Part shown: positions 6,925-13,709 of the stretch, piece by piece
Numbering within the stretch: position 1 is the first letter of the stretch
How the letters are laid out: each line of letters begins with the position of its first letter
Origin: Thermoplasmata archaeon
Lineage (GTDB): Archaea; Thermoplasmatota; Thermoplasmata; Thermoplasmatales; Thermoplasmataceae
Length of the DNA stretch: 13,709 nt
Direction of reading: 5' to 3'
Assembly (NCBI GenBank): GCA_021804185.1
Contig: JAJZKL010000003.1
Coordinates: 1 to 13,709, forward strand
Program-made: the position numbers and the translations under genes
The notes under the pieces: model-generated
Seen by the model: only the letters and a program-made list of their open reading frames with translations
What the model was told of the DNA's origin: nothing
Databases searched by the model: none

Positions 6925-7726
6925 TCTTGTACCTCTTCAAGGATACCTCAAATATCTCCCCATCCGAACCCAGCGTGTTCAGAAGTTCATCCAGATCTCC
7001 CTGCTGAAGTCCGATGTTCGAAGCCGCTGCAACAAGATCATCATATCTGCATCCCATCCCGTCCGTGTCGTTATTGCGGATATAGTCCAGCACAAAATTC
7101 CTGTTTTCGCTATCCTTGCTCCCCGTTTCTGGGATGCTATCCGCGGATACAGCTTCCTGAAGCTGTGACAGATCAAAATCTGGATAGTGCTGGACTGATC
7201 TCAAAGCGGATTCTGCCTCCTCTCTGGTATAGCCTTTACTGATCAGGTCCTCTGCAGAAGGGTTCTTTCTCGCCTGTGTAACCGCCAGCATCTTCCTTCT
7301 GGCAAGATAACGCACTCTTGCCAGCCAGAATTTTCTTGTCTCTGAATCTGTGAGGCTCACTGTTTCCGGATTAACATTGACATAAAGGCGATCGTTGTTT
7401 GAATAAGTGTTGACCCTCCCCATGACAAAGACCTCTGAACCTGGTTCTATTGAGTCCAGTGAATTCTTCACGTCCATCCCATATTCATTGGAAAATGCAG
7501 TGACATAAAAATTGGAGGAACCGTCATTTATTGTTGCCCTTGTCATATTTTCCTCCTGGTTTTTCTGGGACATCACACCGCAGAAAACTATCCTTCGTGC
7601 CCTGGTTCCAAGCGGAGTTATGACATATGACCTTTTCTTTCCATTTTCCTCTGTTTCATCCTGAATTTTTGTCTCTCTGAGCTCTCGTGCGCTGATCCAG
7701 TAACTGAATTCCCTTTTCCTTGCCAT
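6917..7726 (-). CDS. RPA-associated protein (OB fold plus winged helix)
   Basis: This 269-residue protein resembles euryarchaeal RPA-associated proteins (COG3390), which are encoded next to RPA and act with it on single-stranded DNA. The layout suggests an OB fold at about 36-125 (TPLGTRARRIVFCGVM, then FVMGRVNTY and DRLYVNVNPE), a helical region at 132-190, and a winged-helix-like C-terminus at 208-269 (FVLDYIRNND to SLKRYKII), much like eukaryotic RPA32. The start is ATG at 7726, which shares one base with the RPA stop; GTG at 7729 is an alternative that adds one residue. It is the last gene of a three-gene operon with stop-start overlaps, so co-translation and a shared complex are likely. 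Its 3' end overlaps the convergent acyltransferase gene by 8 nt. Confidence 0.85.
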   Translation of the reverse strand: MARKREFSYWISARELRETKIQDETEENGKKRSYVITPLGTRARRIVFCGVMSQKNQEENMTRATINDGSSNFYVTAFSNEYGMDVKNSLDSIEPGSEVFVMGRVNTYSNNDRLYVNVNPETVSLTDSETRKFWLARVRYLARRKMLAVTQARKNPSAEDLISKGYTREEAESALRSVQHYPDFDLSQLQEAVSADSIPETGSKDSENRNFVLDYIRNNDTDGMGCRYDDLVAAASNIGLQQGDLDELLNTLGSDGEIFEVSLKRYKII

Positions 7727-8826
7727 CACTGGAAATCAGCCTCCTGTTCCAGGGTCATTGCAGATATATCCTGATCTGAAATCTGTGAGATGCTGAATCC
7801 CCTCAGGGATAAGCCAACATTTTGCTCCCTTACATCCCCCGAGATTTTGAATGCGTGCCCAAGCATCTTCTCGTGTATGCGATCCCTTATCATGTTTTTG
7901 TTTATAGCTCTGTTCTGCGGAGTGAATTCCTCCTCCTTTATGCCAAGTATCTCAAGCATCGCCCTTGATCCTGCACTTGCCTGAATTGTGCCTGTCCCAT
8001 CATCCATAGTGAAATAGGCAAAAATATCGTACTTTATTGGGGCATCAGGGTGATCATTGCACCTAATCTCGTCAACCTTTTTGTTGCACTCAGAACACCT
8101 GTAAATAAGGCCACTCTTTTCCCCCATTGAAATGCACACAGCTCTTATGCTGATGCCGCCAACGGGAGATGAAATTGTTCCGATGTCATGGTACCTTTCC
8201 CCTATTTTTAACCCAAGCTTTACCTTTGACACCTGAGAATTCTCATTCACGGATATTCTCAGAGAGCCATTATATTCCGATAGTCTGGCACCCTGTATCT
8301 CGATCTCAGATCCTTCTTCAAGTGGCTTGCCGAATGAGGAGAGCCTTATTCTGCCGGTCTCATCCTCTATGCTTGTGGAATATATGGTGGTCTTCTTTCC
8401 ATCTTTCTCGAATTCCCTTTCGTATACCTTCCCGATTTTCCCCCTTACCGAAACGTATGGGGTGCTTCTGGATAACTGCCCGATCTTAAGCGATGCGGAA
8501 CTCCTGTGGACTTCCATGTCTTCTCCCGGAAGGAGCTTTACTGCCGAAGAGGAATCAAGGTACAGCCTGATGCTCCCTTTGAAGTCTCTGGTTGAACAGT
8601 TTCTTATGGCAACCACATCCCCCTGCTTCAGGGAAGAGGAAAGGCTCCAGGCGGTAAAAGGTATAGTGCCAGTGCTGTCACCGATTATTCCGTAATGATA
8701 GACGGATTCCCCTCTTTCATTGGATACTTTTCGAAGGTTTATATTTACTATCTTCCCTTTTATGTTTATGTTCTGCATCGGTTCTTTCAGGTCTCCTATC
8801 TCGTATGTCTTCTCGCTCCCCATCAT
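7726..8826 (-). CDS. rpa: Replication protein A (single-stranded DNA-binding protein)
   Basis: This 366-residue protein coats single-stranded DNA in replication, repair and recombination. It has OB folds at roughly 10-95 (GDLKEPMQNINIKGKIVNIN) and 110-195 (YVSVRGKIGKVYERE with TGRIRLSSFG), and a third OB fold at about 215-345 that contains a zinc finger. The finger ligands are C244, C247, C256 and H259, the CX2CX8CX2H pattern of euryarchaeal RPA. FAYFTMDDGTGTIQASAG follows it, as in known RPAs. The ATG at 8826 overlaps the upstream gene's stop (ATGA); a second ATG is the next codon. The preceding 203-residue gene and the following RPA-associated gene overlap it at each end, so all three are probably translated from one mRNA. 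Confidence 0.93.
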   Translation of the reverse strand: MMGSEKTYEIGDLKEPMQNINIKGKIVNINLRKVSNERGESVYHYGIIGDSTGTIPFTAWSLSSSLKQGDVVAIRNCSTRDFKGSIRLYLDSSSAVKLLPGEDMEVHRSSASLKIGQLSRSTPYVSVRGKIGKVYEREFEKDGKKTTIYSTSIEDETGRIRLSSFGKPLEEGSEIEIQGARLSEYNGSLRISVNENSQVSKVKLGLKIGERYHDIGTISSPVGGISIRAVCISMGEKSGLIYRCSECNKKVDEIRCNDHPDAPIKYDIFAYFTMDDGTGTIQASAGSRAMLEILGIKEEEFTPQNRAINKNMIRDRIHEKMLGHAFKISGDVREQNVGLSLRGFSISQISDQDISAMTLEQEADFQ

Positions 8827-9434
8827 CCGTATAAACCCCCTATCTTTGAATCATCCGCACTACCTATCATCTCCTTAAGGACCTGTTCAGCCTGATCCTT
8901 AGGAAGCCCTATCCTGTCTGTCAGAAACGCAAGGATATCCTCTCTCGTCTTTCCCTGCCTTATCATGTCCTGTACCATCATTATCATCCTCTGAGTTATT
9001 CCCTCCCGGAACTGATCCTCCAATTTTAGGGCCCTCACCATTAGATATATGGAGGAGAGAAGTGTATTCATCCCATCGTTGAATTCTTCCTTGCTCAGAT
9101 TCACCAGTTCCAGATCAACCCTGGCAACAACCTCTTCATTCATACCCTCAAGCATGAATTTTACAAGGTCCAGCTGCCTGTTAAGCAGGAGAAGTGTCCT
9201 GTAAATTGACAGTCTTGGCTGATTCTCAAGAACTGCTGTTTCGATGCCGCTCCTCAGATGCATTCTCATTATTGCCTCTCCAAATGTAAGGAAGATTGAG
9301 AAAGGAACCTGATCATTCTGCAGTATCACAACATTATCTGTTTCAGTGATCTTCCATGGGAGATCAACGAGGTTGCTGGCATCTTCGTTGCCCTTAGCAA
9401 CCCAGCTTAGGATCTCCTTTCTGCTGGCTGCCAT
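8823..9434 (-). CDS. Conserved-looking unknown protein, first gene of the RPA operon
   Basis: I do not recognise this 203-residue soluble protein with certainty. Residues 5-137 have the pattern of the YbjN/type III secretion chaperone-like fold: a helix, a strand pair with an aromatic core (WKITETDNVVIL, PFSIFLTFG), then RLSIYRTLLLLNRQLDLVKFM, an acidic strand EEVVARVDLELVNL, and a closing helix with NTLLSSIYLMVRAL. Residues 140-190 form two or three charged helices, GKTREDILAFL and PKDQAEQVLKEMI, like a small UBA-type helical bundle. There is no catalytic motif, signal peptide or membrane segment. The ATG at 9434 lies 22-30 nt from a TATA-like box, so it is the promoter-proximal gene. Its stop overlaps the RPA start by 4 nt, which suggests a role with RPA, perhaps in assembly. 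The fold assignment is a guess from residue pattern alone. Confidence 0.8.
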   Translation of the reverse strand: MAASRKEILSWVAKGNEDASNLVDLPWKITETDNVVILQNDQVPFSIFLTFGEAIMRMHLRSGIETAVLENQPRLSIYRTLLLLNRQLDLVKFMLEGMNEEVVARVDLELVNLSKEEFNDGMNTLLSSIYLMVRALKLEDQFREGITQRMIMMVQDMIRQGKTREDILAFLTDRIGLPKDQAEQVLKEMIGSADDSKIGGLYG

Positions 9435-9455
9435 TATTAATTATGTTTAGAAACG

Positions 9456-9464
9456 TAATAAATT
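9456..9464 (-). promoter_or_regulatory. TATA-like box of the RPA operon
   Basis: The reverse strand reads AATTTATTA, centred 26 nt before the ATG at 9434. No other promoter-like element is seen within the three-gene operon, so this should drive all of it. Confidence 0.5.
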
Positions 9465-9505
9465 CTTTGCAGCTTAAACTTGTCACAAACAGCCATGATC
9501 ATGTG

Positions 9506-9514
9506 TTAAATATA
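9506..9514 (+). promoter_or_regulatory. TATA-like box of the MFS transporter gene
   Basis: TTAAATATA is centred 25 nt before the ATG at 9535. This favours 9535 as a leaderless start over the out-of-frame ATG at 9528. Confidence 0.5.
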
Positions 9515-9534
9515 GTCTGTAATTCACATGGGAA

Positions 9535-10689
9535 ATGAAGAAGGATAACCTGGAGGTCAGTTCTATACTTGTTTCCAGGCTATTTTATTCTGTTATGTGG
9601 TTCAATATCTCGCCAGCGCTTATTGCCATCTCGAAAACCTTCGATGTTAATTTTTCACTTATGGGAATTGCTCTGGCCCTCTTTCTGGTAGGTGCAGGCA
9701 TTTTTCAGATTCCTGCAGGCATAATATCGGCCAGGATAGGAGCCAGGAACACAGCAATGATCGGCCTGTATGTGATGGTGGGAGGATCTCTTCTTTCCTG
9801 GGTTTCCCCTGACTTTGCCGTATTTCTTTCCTCCCGATTTATAACTGGAATTGGTGCAGCATTCTTCTTCAGCACTGCAATCGCAATCCTTGGAGGCATA
9901 TCACCAGGAAAAACTGCTTCCCTGATTGGATACTACAATGCTTCCTACAACTTAGGCGCGACTGCTGGAATAATCGCTTTTTCCCCTGTTGTGGTTTACT
10001 TAGGATGGAGGAATGATTTCCTGATTTCTGCACTGCTGCTCCTTGCAGCAACACTGTTCATGCAGTACGAGGTCAAACCCAGAGGGATAAAATTCCATAT
10101 GGATGGGGCAGCAATAAGGGAAAGGCTGCTTTCCCCATACATCTGGATTATCGGGATAGGCTTCCTAGGACTCTGGGCAATGAATTACAGTGTTCCCGAG
10201 TATTTCAAAAGTTTTGCAGAAACTGTGGGTATAGGAACAGGAACTGCATCAGTGCTTGGAGGCATCATCCCGCTTTCTGGAATTGCAGGTGGCCTCCTGG
10301 TGCCATTCTTCAGGAGGGGGAGAGTGATAATAAAGGCAGGAATATTCTCCGCAATTGCTGGCATTGTGATAATAATGCTTCCATTTTCCCCACACCTGTC
10401 CTACTGGTTTATACTTATCTTTGTGGGGCTCGCCGCCACTCTTGTGATATCACTTGAATATGCTGTTGTGGCAAGCTTTGAAAAGGAAAAGGAATATCTT
10501 GCACTCTCAGTTGGGGTTATAAATTCAATACAGATTGGATTAGGATCTCTGATAGCTGCAATAGCTGGCCTTCTTGATGGATTCGCCTTCATGTGGACAT
10601 GGATATTCCTTGGAATATTTGCCATAGCCACAATTCCAGTGCTCTCAGCAAAGGGGATTGCACACACCAGGCAGACATCCCCACGCTAG
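9535..10689 (+). CDS. Major facilitator superfamily transporter
   Basis: This 384-residue membrane protein has about twelve hydrophobic segments, near residues 8-28, 39-62, 70-87, 90-113, 126-151, 154-175, 195-217, 230-255, 262-282, 286-310, 320-345 and 347-372. The loop between segments 2 and 3, GIISARIGARNT, matches MFS motif A except that the usual Asp is Ala. Segment 4 carries SRFITGIGAAFFFS and segment 5 GYYNASYNLGATAG, typical of small-solute or drug/anion antiporters. The substrate cannot be read from sequence and the neighbours give no hint. It stands alone on the plus strand, diverging from the RPA operon and converging on the flavoprotein gene with a 4-nt gap. The ATG at 9535 has leaderless spacing to its TATA-like box. 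Confidence 0.9.
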   Translation: MKKDNLEVSSILVSRLFYSVMWFNISPALIAISKTFDVNFSLMGIALALFLVGAGIFQIPAGIISARIGARNTAMIGLYVMVGGSLLSWVSPDFAVFLSSRFITGIGAAFFFSTAIAILGGISPGKTASLIGYYNASYNLGATAGIIAFSPVVVYLGWRNDFLISALLLLAATLFMQYEVKPRGIKFHMDGAAIRERLLSPYIWIIGIGFLGLWAMNYSVPEYFKSFAETVGIGTGTASVLGGIIPLSGIAGGLLVPFFRRGRVIIKAGIFSAIAGIVIIMLPFSPHLSYWFILIFVGLAATLVISLEYAVVASFEKEKEYLALSVGVINSIQIGLGSLIAAIAGLLDGFAFMWTWIFLGIFAIATIPVLSAKGIAHTRQTSPR

Positions 10690-10693
10690 AGTT

Positions 10694-11734
10694 TTAAAGC
10701 CCACCGAATATTTTTTTCTGCATGGACTTTGGCATGATCTTTGCCAGGCTTATGTATCTTCCAACTGACCTGGACCCATTGCTGTGAATTTTTCTGTGAA
10801 GATTGTGATGTCTAAGAAGCCAGGGTCTGATTTCCGAATCCCAAATTTTCTGGTAATAGGATGGATTATCTGCTGCAACAGCCTCACCTGCTGATTTCCC
10901 TGACCAGAATGCACCCTGAAGGCCGCCAGCAGTAGTATTCAGGACAGCATTTACCATGTCCCCCGTGTACATTACATTTCCTTCTGTTACCTTCTCAGAA
11001 GGGCTGGCAAGCGGTATCTGGTGTGCCATTGTATGGGCCACATCCCCGGCCAGTTCAGGAAATTTTTCAGTGAACTTCTTTAGAACCTCTCTGGGTGTTT
11101 CCCCGGATACTGGATAATAACATACGCCTATCTTTCTCGTCGCTTCTGTGTCAGCAAAATCCCAGAAATAACCTCCAGGAGCCATATCACTGAACCAGAG
11201 TATCATCTGGAAATCATCCCTTGCTGGAAGTTTTCGTGTTTCCTCATAAGCAACAAGCACGCTTTTCCTGTCAAGTTTCTGCCCAAAAGATGATTGCGGC
11301 CCAGCTGCCATTATTATATACTTTCCTGTATAATCACCACTGTCTGTGGACACTGTATTTCCGCTTATTCCAGATACACGCGTATTCATTTTTATGTTCA
11401 GTTTTCCCGCGAAACTGCTGGATAGAAATTTTTCGTATCTGGTGAAATCATAGACGAGGCCAACATTTCTGTCAAATCTCATATCTATGTGCTTTCCTTT
11501 ATCCGTGCGGAAACTCATTGCCTTGATTCCGGAAGCAACTATTGATGGATCAGTTGGCATCCCTATCCTGTTTACCCATTCCAGGGACACTGCACCTGTA
11601 GACCTGACAGGAAGACCTATCTCCTGTTTCTTGTCAAGTATGATGTATTTTTTTCCTGCCTTTTCAAGTGCAGCACCTGCTGAAAGACCGGAGGTTCCTG
11701 CACCAACTATCACTGCATCATAGTCAAAACTCAT
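10694..11734 (-). CDS. Geranylgeranyl reductase family FAD oxidoreductase
   Basis: This 346-residue flavoprotein has an N-terminal Rossmann FAD site, VIVGAGTSGLSAG (8-20), an acidic residue (D34) closing the second strand, and QEIGLPVRSTGAV (37-49). A second FAD motif, GDMVNAVLNTTAGGLQGAFWSG, lies near residues 258-279, and APGGYFWDFAD matches the GGYxW segment of the geranylgeranyl reductase family, which saturates archaeal lipid or prenyl-cofactor double bonds. The chain is shorter than typical archaeal geranylgeranyl reductases (about 400 residues by memory). The PVRC segment common in family members reads PVRS here, so it may be a paralogue with another substrate. A TATA-like box near 11766-11775 would give a leader of about 12 nt before the ATG at 11734, with no Shine-Dalgarno site. 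Family assignment is firm, substrate unknown. Confidence 0.82.
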   Translation of the reverse strand: MSFDYDAVIVGAGTSGLSAGAALEKAGKKYIILDKKQEIGLPVRSTGAVSLEWVNRIGMPTDPSIVASGIKAMSFRTDKGKHIDMRFDRNVGLVYDFTRYEKFLSSSFAGKLNIKMNTRVSGISGNTVSTDSGDYTGKYIIMAAGPQSSFGQKLDRKSVLVAYEETRKLPARDDFQMILWFSDMAPGGYFWDFADTEATRKIGVCYYPVSGETPREVLKKFTEKFPELAGDVAHTMAHQIPLASPSEKVTEGNVMYTGDMVNAVLNTTAGGLQGAFWSGKSAGEAVAADNPSYYQKIWDSEIRPWLLRHHNLHRKIHSNGSRSVGRYISLAKIMPKSMQKKIFGGL

Positions 11735-11765
11735 CTGGATATCTTGATGGAAATATGGGAGGATG

Positions 11766-11775
11766 CTTTAAATTT
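11766..11775 (-). promoter_or_regulatory. TATA-like box of the flavoprotein gene
   Basis: The reverse strand reads AAATTTAAAG, 32-41 nt before the ATG at 11734, in the 66-nt gap after msrA. Initiation about 25 nt downstream would leave a short leader. The flavoprotein gene therefore probably has its own promoter. Confidence 0.35.
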
Positions 11776-11800
11776 GTCTCTTCCCGGTCTTTTGCACTGA

Positions 11801-12343
11801 TTAACGTTTTAGAAGCATTGGCTTTGATTTTCTGAATTTTTCAAGTTTCGGCGATATAACAAATGTGCAGTACGGTGCATATTCATTTTCCCTGTAATAA
11901 TTCTTGTGGTAGGATTCAGAGGAATAGAAGTTTTTGAAAGGTTCAAGAGCAGTTACTATGGGCTTCCGGAACTTTTTGCTCTCAGTCAGTTCCCTAATCA
12001 TGGACTGGGCAACTTCCCTCTGATTGTTATCCACATAAAATATAACGGATCTGTATTGCTCGCCAACGTCATGGCCTTGCCTGTTCAATGTAGTGGGATC
12101 ATGTGTGTCAAAGAAAATTTCTAGAACCTCCCTCAAGGTTATGATATCAGGATCGAATCTTATCCTTACTACCTCCGCATGTCCCGTCCTGCCTGAACAG
12201 ACTTCCTCATATGAGGGGTTCTCTACCGAACCGCCCGAATATCCGCTGTCCACTTCCGTAACGCCAGTTACCTCCTGGAAAACTGCTTCAGTGCACCAGA
12301 AACAGCCACCGCCAAGATATATCTCCTCTATTTTTCCTGCCAT
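11801..12343 (-). CDS. msrA: Peptide-methionine (S)-S-oxide reductase MsrA
   Basis: This 180-residue cytoplasmic enzyme reduces the S-diastereomer of methionine sulfoxide, free or in proteins. The catalytic motif is GGCFWCTEA, with nucleophile C14. It is followed by SGYSGG, the conserved [35 protein letters not shown] (shown here as separate known segments FFDTHDPTT and DVGEQYRS), and [13 protein letters not shown] at the C-terminus. I chose the ATG at 12343, one base after the msrB stop; the GTG at 12352 would add three residues but sits only two bases from the GGAGGA Shine-Dalgarno site. The spacing fits coupled translation with msrB. The two enzymes are stereochemically complementary, and katG diverges beyond them, marking an oxidative-damage repair cluster. 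Confidence 0.95.
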   Translation of the reverse strand: MAGKIEEIYLGGGCFWCTEAVFQEVTGVTEVDSGYSGGSVENPSYEEVCSGRTGHAEVVRIRFDPDIITLREVLEIFFDTHDPTTLNRQGHDVGEQYRSVIFYVDNNQREVAQSMIRELTESKKFRKPIVTALEPFKNFYSSESYHKNYYRENEYAPYCTFVISPKLEKFRKSKPMLLKR

Positions 12344-12344
12344 A

Positions 12345-12710
12345 TCAATCACTATCCTCCTTAAAGACCATTGAAATTGAATTTACACAGTGCCTGATGT
12401 TCTTCGGTGTCAGACCTTCACCTGTAAAAACATGGCCAAGATGGGCACCGCAATTTGCACATTCAATTTCAGTCCGGTATCCATCTGGATCCGGCATCCT
12501 CTTCACCGATCCCTTTATCTCATCATCAAAACTTGGCCAGCCACAGCCTGCATCGAATTTTGATTCCGATCGGTAAAGTGGAGTTCCACATCTCTTGCAG
12601 AGGTAGGTGCCTTTTTTAAAGAAATCATCATATTCCCCACTGAAAGGTGGCTCAGTACCTCTGTGAATTATAACTACCTCCTCTGCACGGCTCAATTTTC
12701 TGAACTCCAT
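12345..12710 (-). CDS. msrB: Peptide-methionine (R)-S-oxide reductase MsrB
   Basis: This 121-residue enzyme reduces the R-diastereomer of methionine sulfoxide in proteins. It binds structural zinc through C38/C41 (CKRC) and C84/C87 (CANC). The catalytic cysteine is C108 in RHCVNS, with C56 in CGWPSF as the likely resolving cysteine. HLGHVF (90-95) is the conserved histidine segment. The length is normal for a single-domain MsrB. It is the first gene of the msrB-msrA operon. The ATG at 12710 has a TATA-like box 24-32 nt upstream, consistent with a leaderless transcript. The promoter faces that of katG across the shared upstream region. Confidence 0.95.
   Translation of the reverse strand: MEFRKLSRAEEVVIIHRGTEPPFSGEYDDFFKKGTYLCKRCGTPLYRSESKFDAGCGWPSFDDEIKGSVKRMPDPDGYRTEIECANCGAHLGHVFTGEGLTPKNIRHCVNSISMVFKEDSD
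12355..12360 (-). promoter_or_regulatory. Shine-Dalgarno site of msrA
   Basis: GGAGGA on the reverse strand lies in the last codons of msrB, 11 bases before the msrA ATG at 12343. The spacing is slightly long but excludes the GTG at 12352. Confidence 0.55.
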
Positions 12711-12733
12711 GTATGATAAATTTCCAACTACTA

Positions 12734-12742
12734 CTTAAATTC
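12734..12742 (-). promoter_or_regulatory. TATA-like box of the msrB-msrA operon
   Basis: The reverse strand reads GAATTTAAG, 24-32 nt before the msrB ATG. A second AT-rich stretch at 12713-12723 is too close to act for this start. Confidence 0.4.
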
Positions 12743-12811
12743 AGTTTAAACTTATTCTGAAAAATTTACTTTTATTGTCAGCACACTTAATCAAATCGTG
12801 CAGGTGTTAGA

Positions 12812-12856
12812 AATGAGGCTAGATTATCTTGAAATTCATTTGAAAGATGATAGGGA
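12812..12856. promoter_or_regulatory. Possible operator between msrB and katG
   Basis: The 239-nt region between the divergent msrB and katG leader starts contains an imperfect palindrome, ATCTT and AAGAT around a 13-nt AT-rich centre (near 12826-12848). Several TTGAA or TGAA repeats run on toward the katG TATA-like box. A redox regulator could bind here, but AT-rich DNA produces such patterns by chance. Confidence 0.2.
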
Positions 12857-12881
12857 CCATTGAATTTTTCATATTTTGAAG

Positions 12882-12890
12882 TATAAAAAA
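12882..12890 (+). promoter_or_regulatory. TATA-like box of katG
   Basis: TATAAAAAA is the strongest TATA match in the window. It would start transcription near 12910, giving about 40 nt before the leader ORF and about 130 nt before katG. AT-rich stretches at 12913-12935 are alternatives that would shorten the leader. Confidence 0.45.
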
Positions 12891-12934
12891 GATTAAATAG
12901 ATAATACTTATTTCTAAATAATAGTAAATAAAAA

Positions 12935-12941
12935 TAAGGTG
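12935..12941 (+). promoter_or_regulatory. Shine-Dalgarno site of the katG leader ORF
   Basis: TAAGGTG contains AAGGTG, complementary to the 16S rRNA 3' end, eight bases before the ATG at 12950. This is normal spacing and supports translation of the leader ORF. Confidence 0.5.
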
Positions 12942-12949
12942 TGTGCGTT

Positions 12950-13709
<760 letters not shown>

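Noticed and set aside
8327..8695. 122-codon plus-strand ORF inside rpa
   Set aside because: It is the antisense shadow of a well-supported RPA gene; the translation shows no domain pattern.
9528..9548. Six-codon ORF with ATG at 9528 overlapping the MFS start
   Set aside because: The TATA-like box puts transcription start at about 9535, after this ATG, so it is probably not in the mRNA.

Overview
The window looks like chromosomal DNA from an archaeon of the order Thermoplasmatales. The genus is not clear. Four things point there: a mevalonate 3-kinase-like gene (the acidophile version of the mevalonate pathway), a Sec61-beta translocase subunit, a euryarchaeal RPA operon, and archaeal promoters. 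In most transcription units a TATA-like box is centred about 25 nt before the start codon, which fits largely leaderless transcription. Genes are tightly packed, with 1-4 nt gaps or short overlaps at several junctions.

Layout. Positions 1-192 are AT-rich with no convincing gene. A tRNA-Glu(CTC) gene follows on the minus strand (193-267), with an odd T-loop base. Next on the minus strand come a soluble sulredoxin-like Rieske protein (372-707), a 54-residue Sec61-beta gene with a GTG start (806-970), and a mevalonate 3-kinase homologue with a TTG start (1028-2026). On the plus strand a two-gene operon encodes both halves of the glycine cleavage P-protein (gcvPA-gcvPB, 2211-4966). A divergent pair follows: an enolase-superfamily enzyme of the o-succinylbenzoate synthase/N-succinylamino acid racemase type (4968-6053, minus) and a COG3375-type GNAT acyltransferase (6133-6924, plus). 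In bacteria this pair belongs to a pathway that converts D-amino acids to L-amino acids through N-succinyl intermediates. A minus-strand operon (9434 to 6917) then encodes a conserved unknown protein with a possible YbjN/type III chaperone-like fold, RPA with a CX2CX8CX2H zinc finger, and an RPA-associated OB/winged-helix protein. An MFS transporter (9535-10689) converges on a geranylgeranyl-reductase-family flavoprotein (10694-11734, minus).

The right end is an oxidative-damage cluster: msrB-msrA on the minus strand, diverging from a bacterial-type catalase-peroxidase katG that runs off the window. Between the katG promoter and the katG start lies a 28-codon ORF with its own Shine-Dalgarno sequence. 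Its last codons contain the katG ribosome-binding site, and its stop lies one base before the katG ATG.

The best candidates for something new are the katG leader ORF, the archaeal D-amino-acid racemisation pair, and the unknown first gene of the RPA operon. All functions are read from sequence motifs and remembered family features; no database search was possible.
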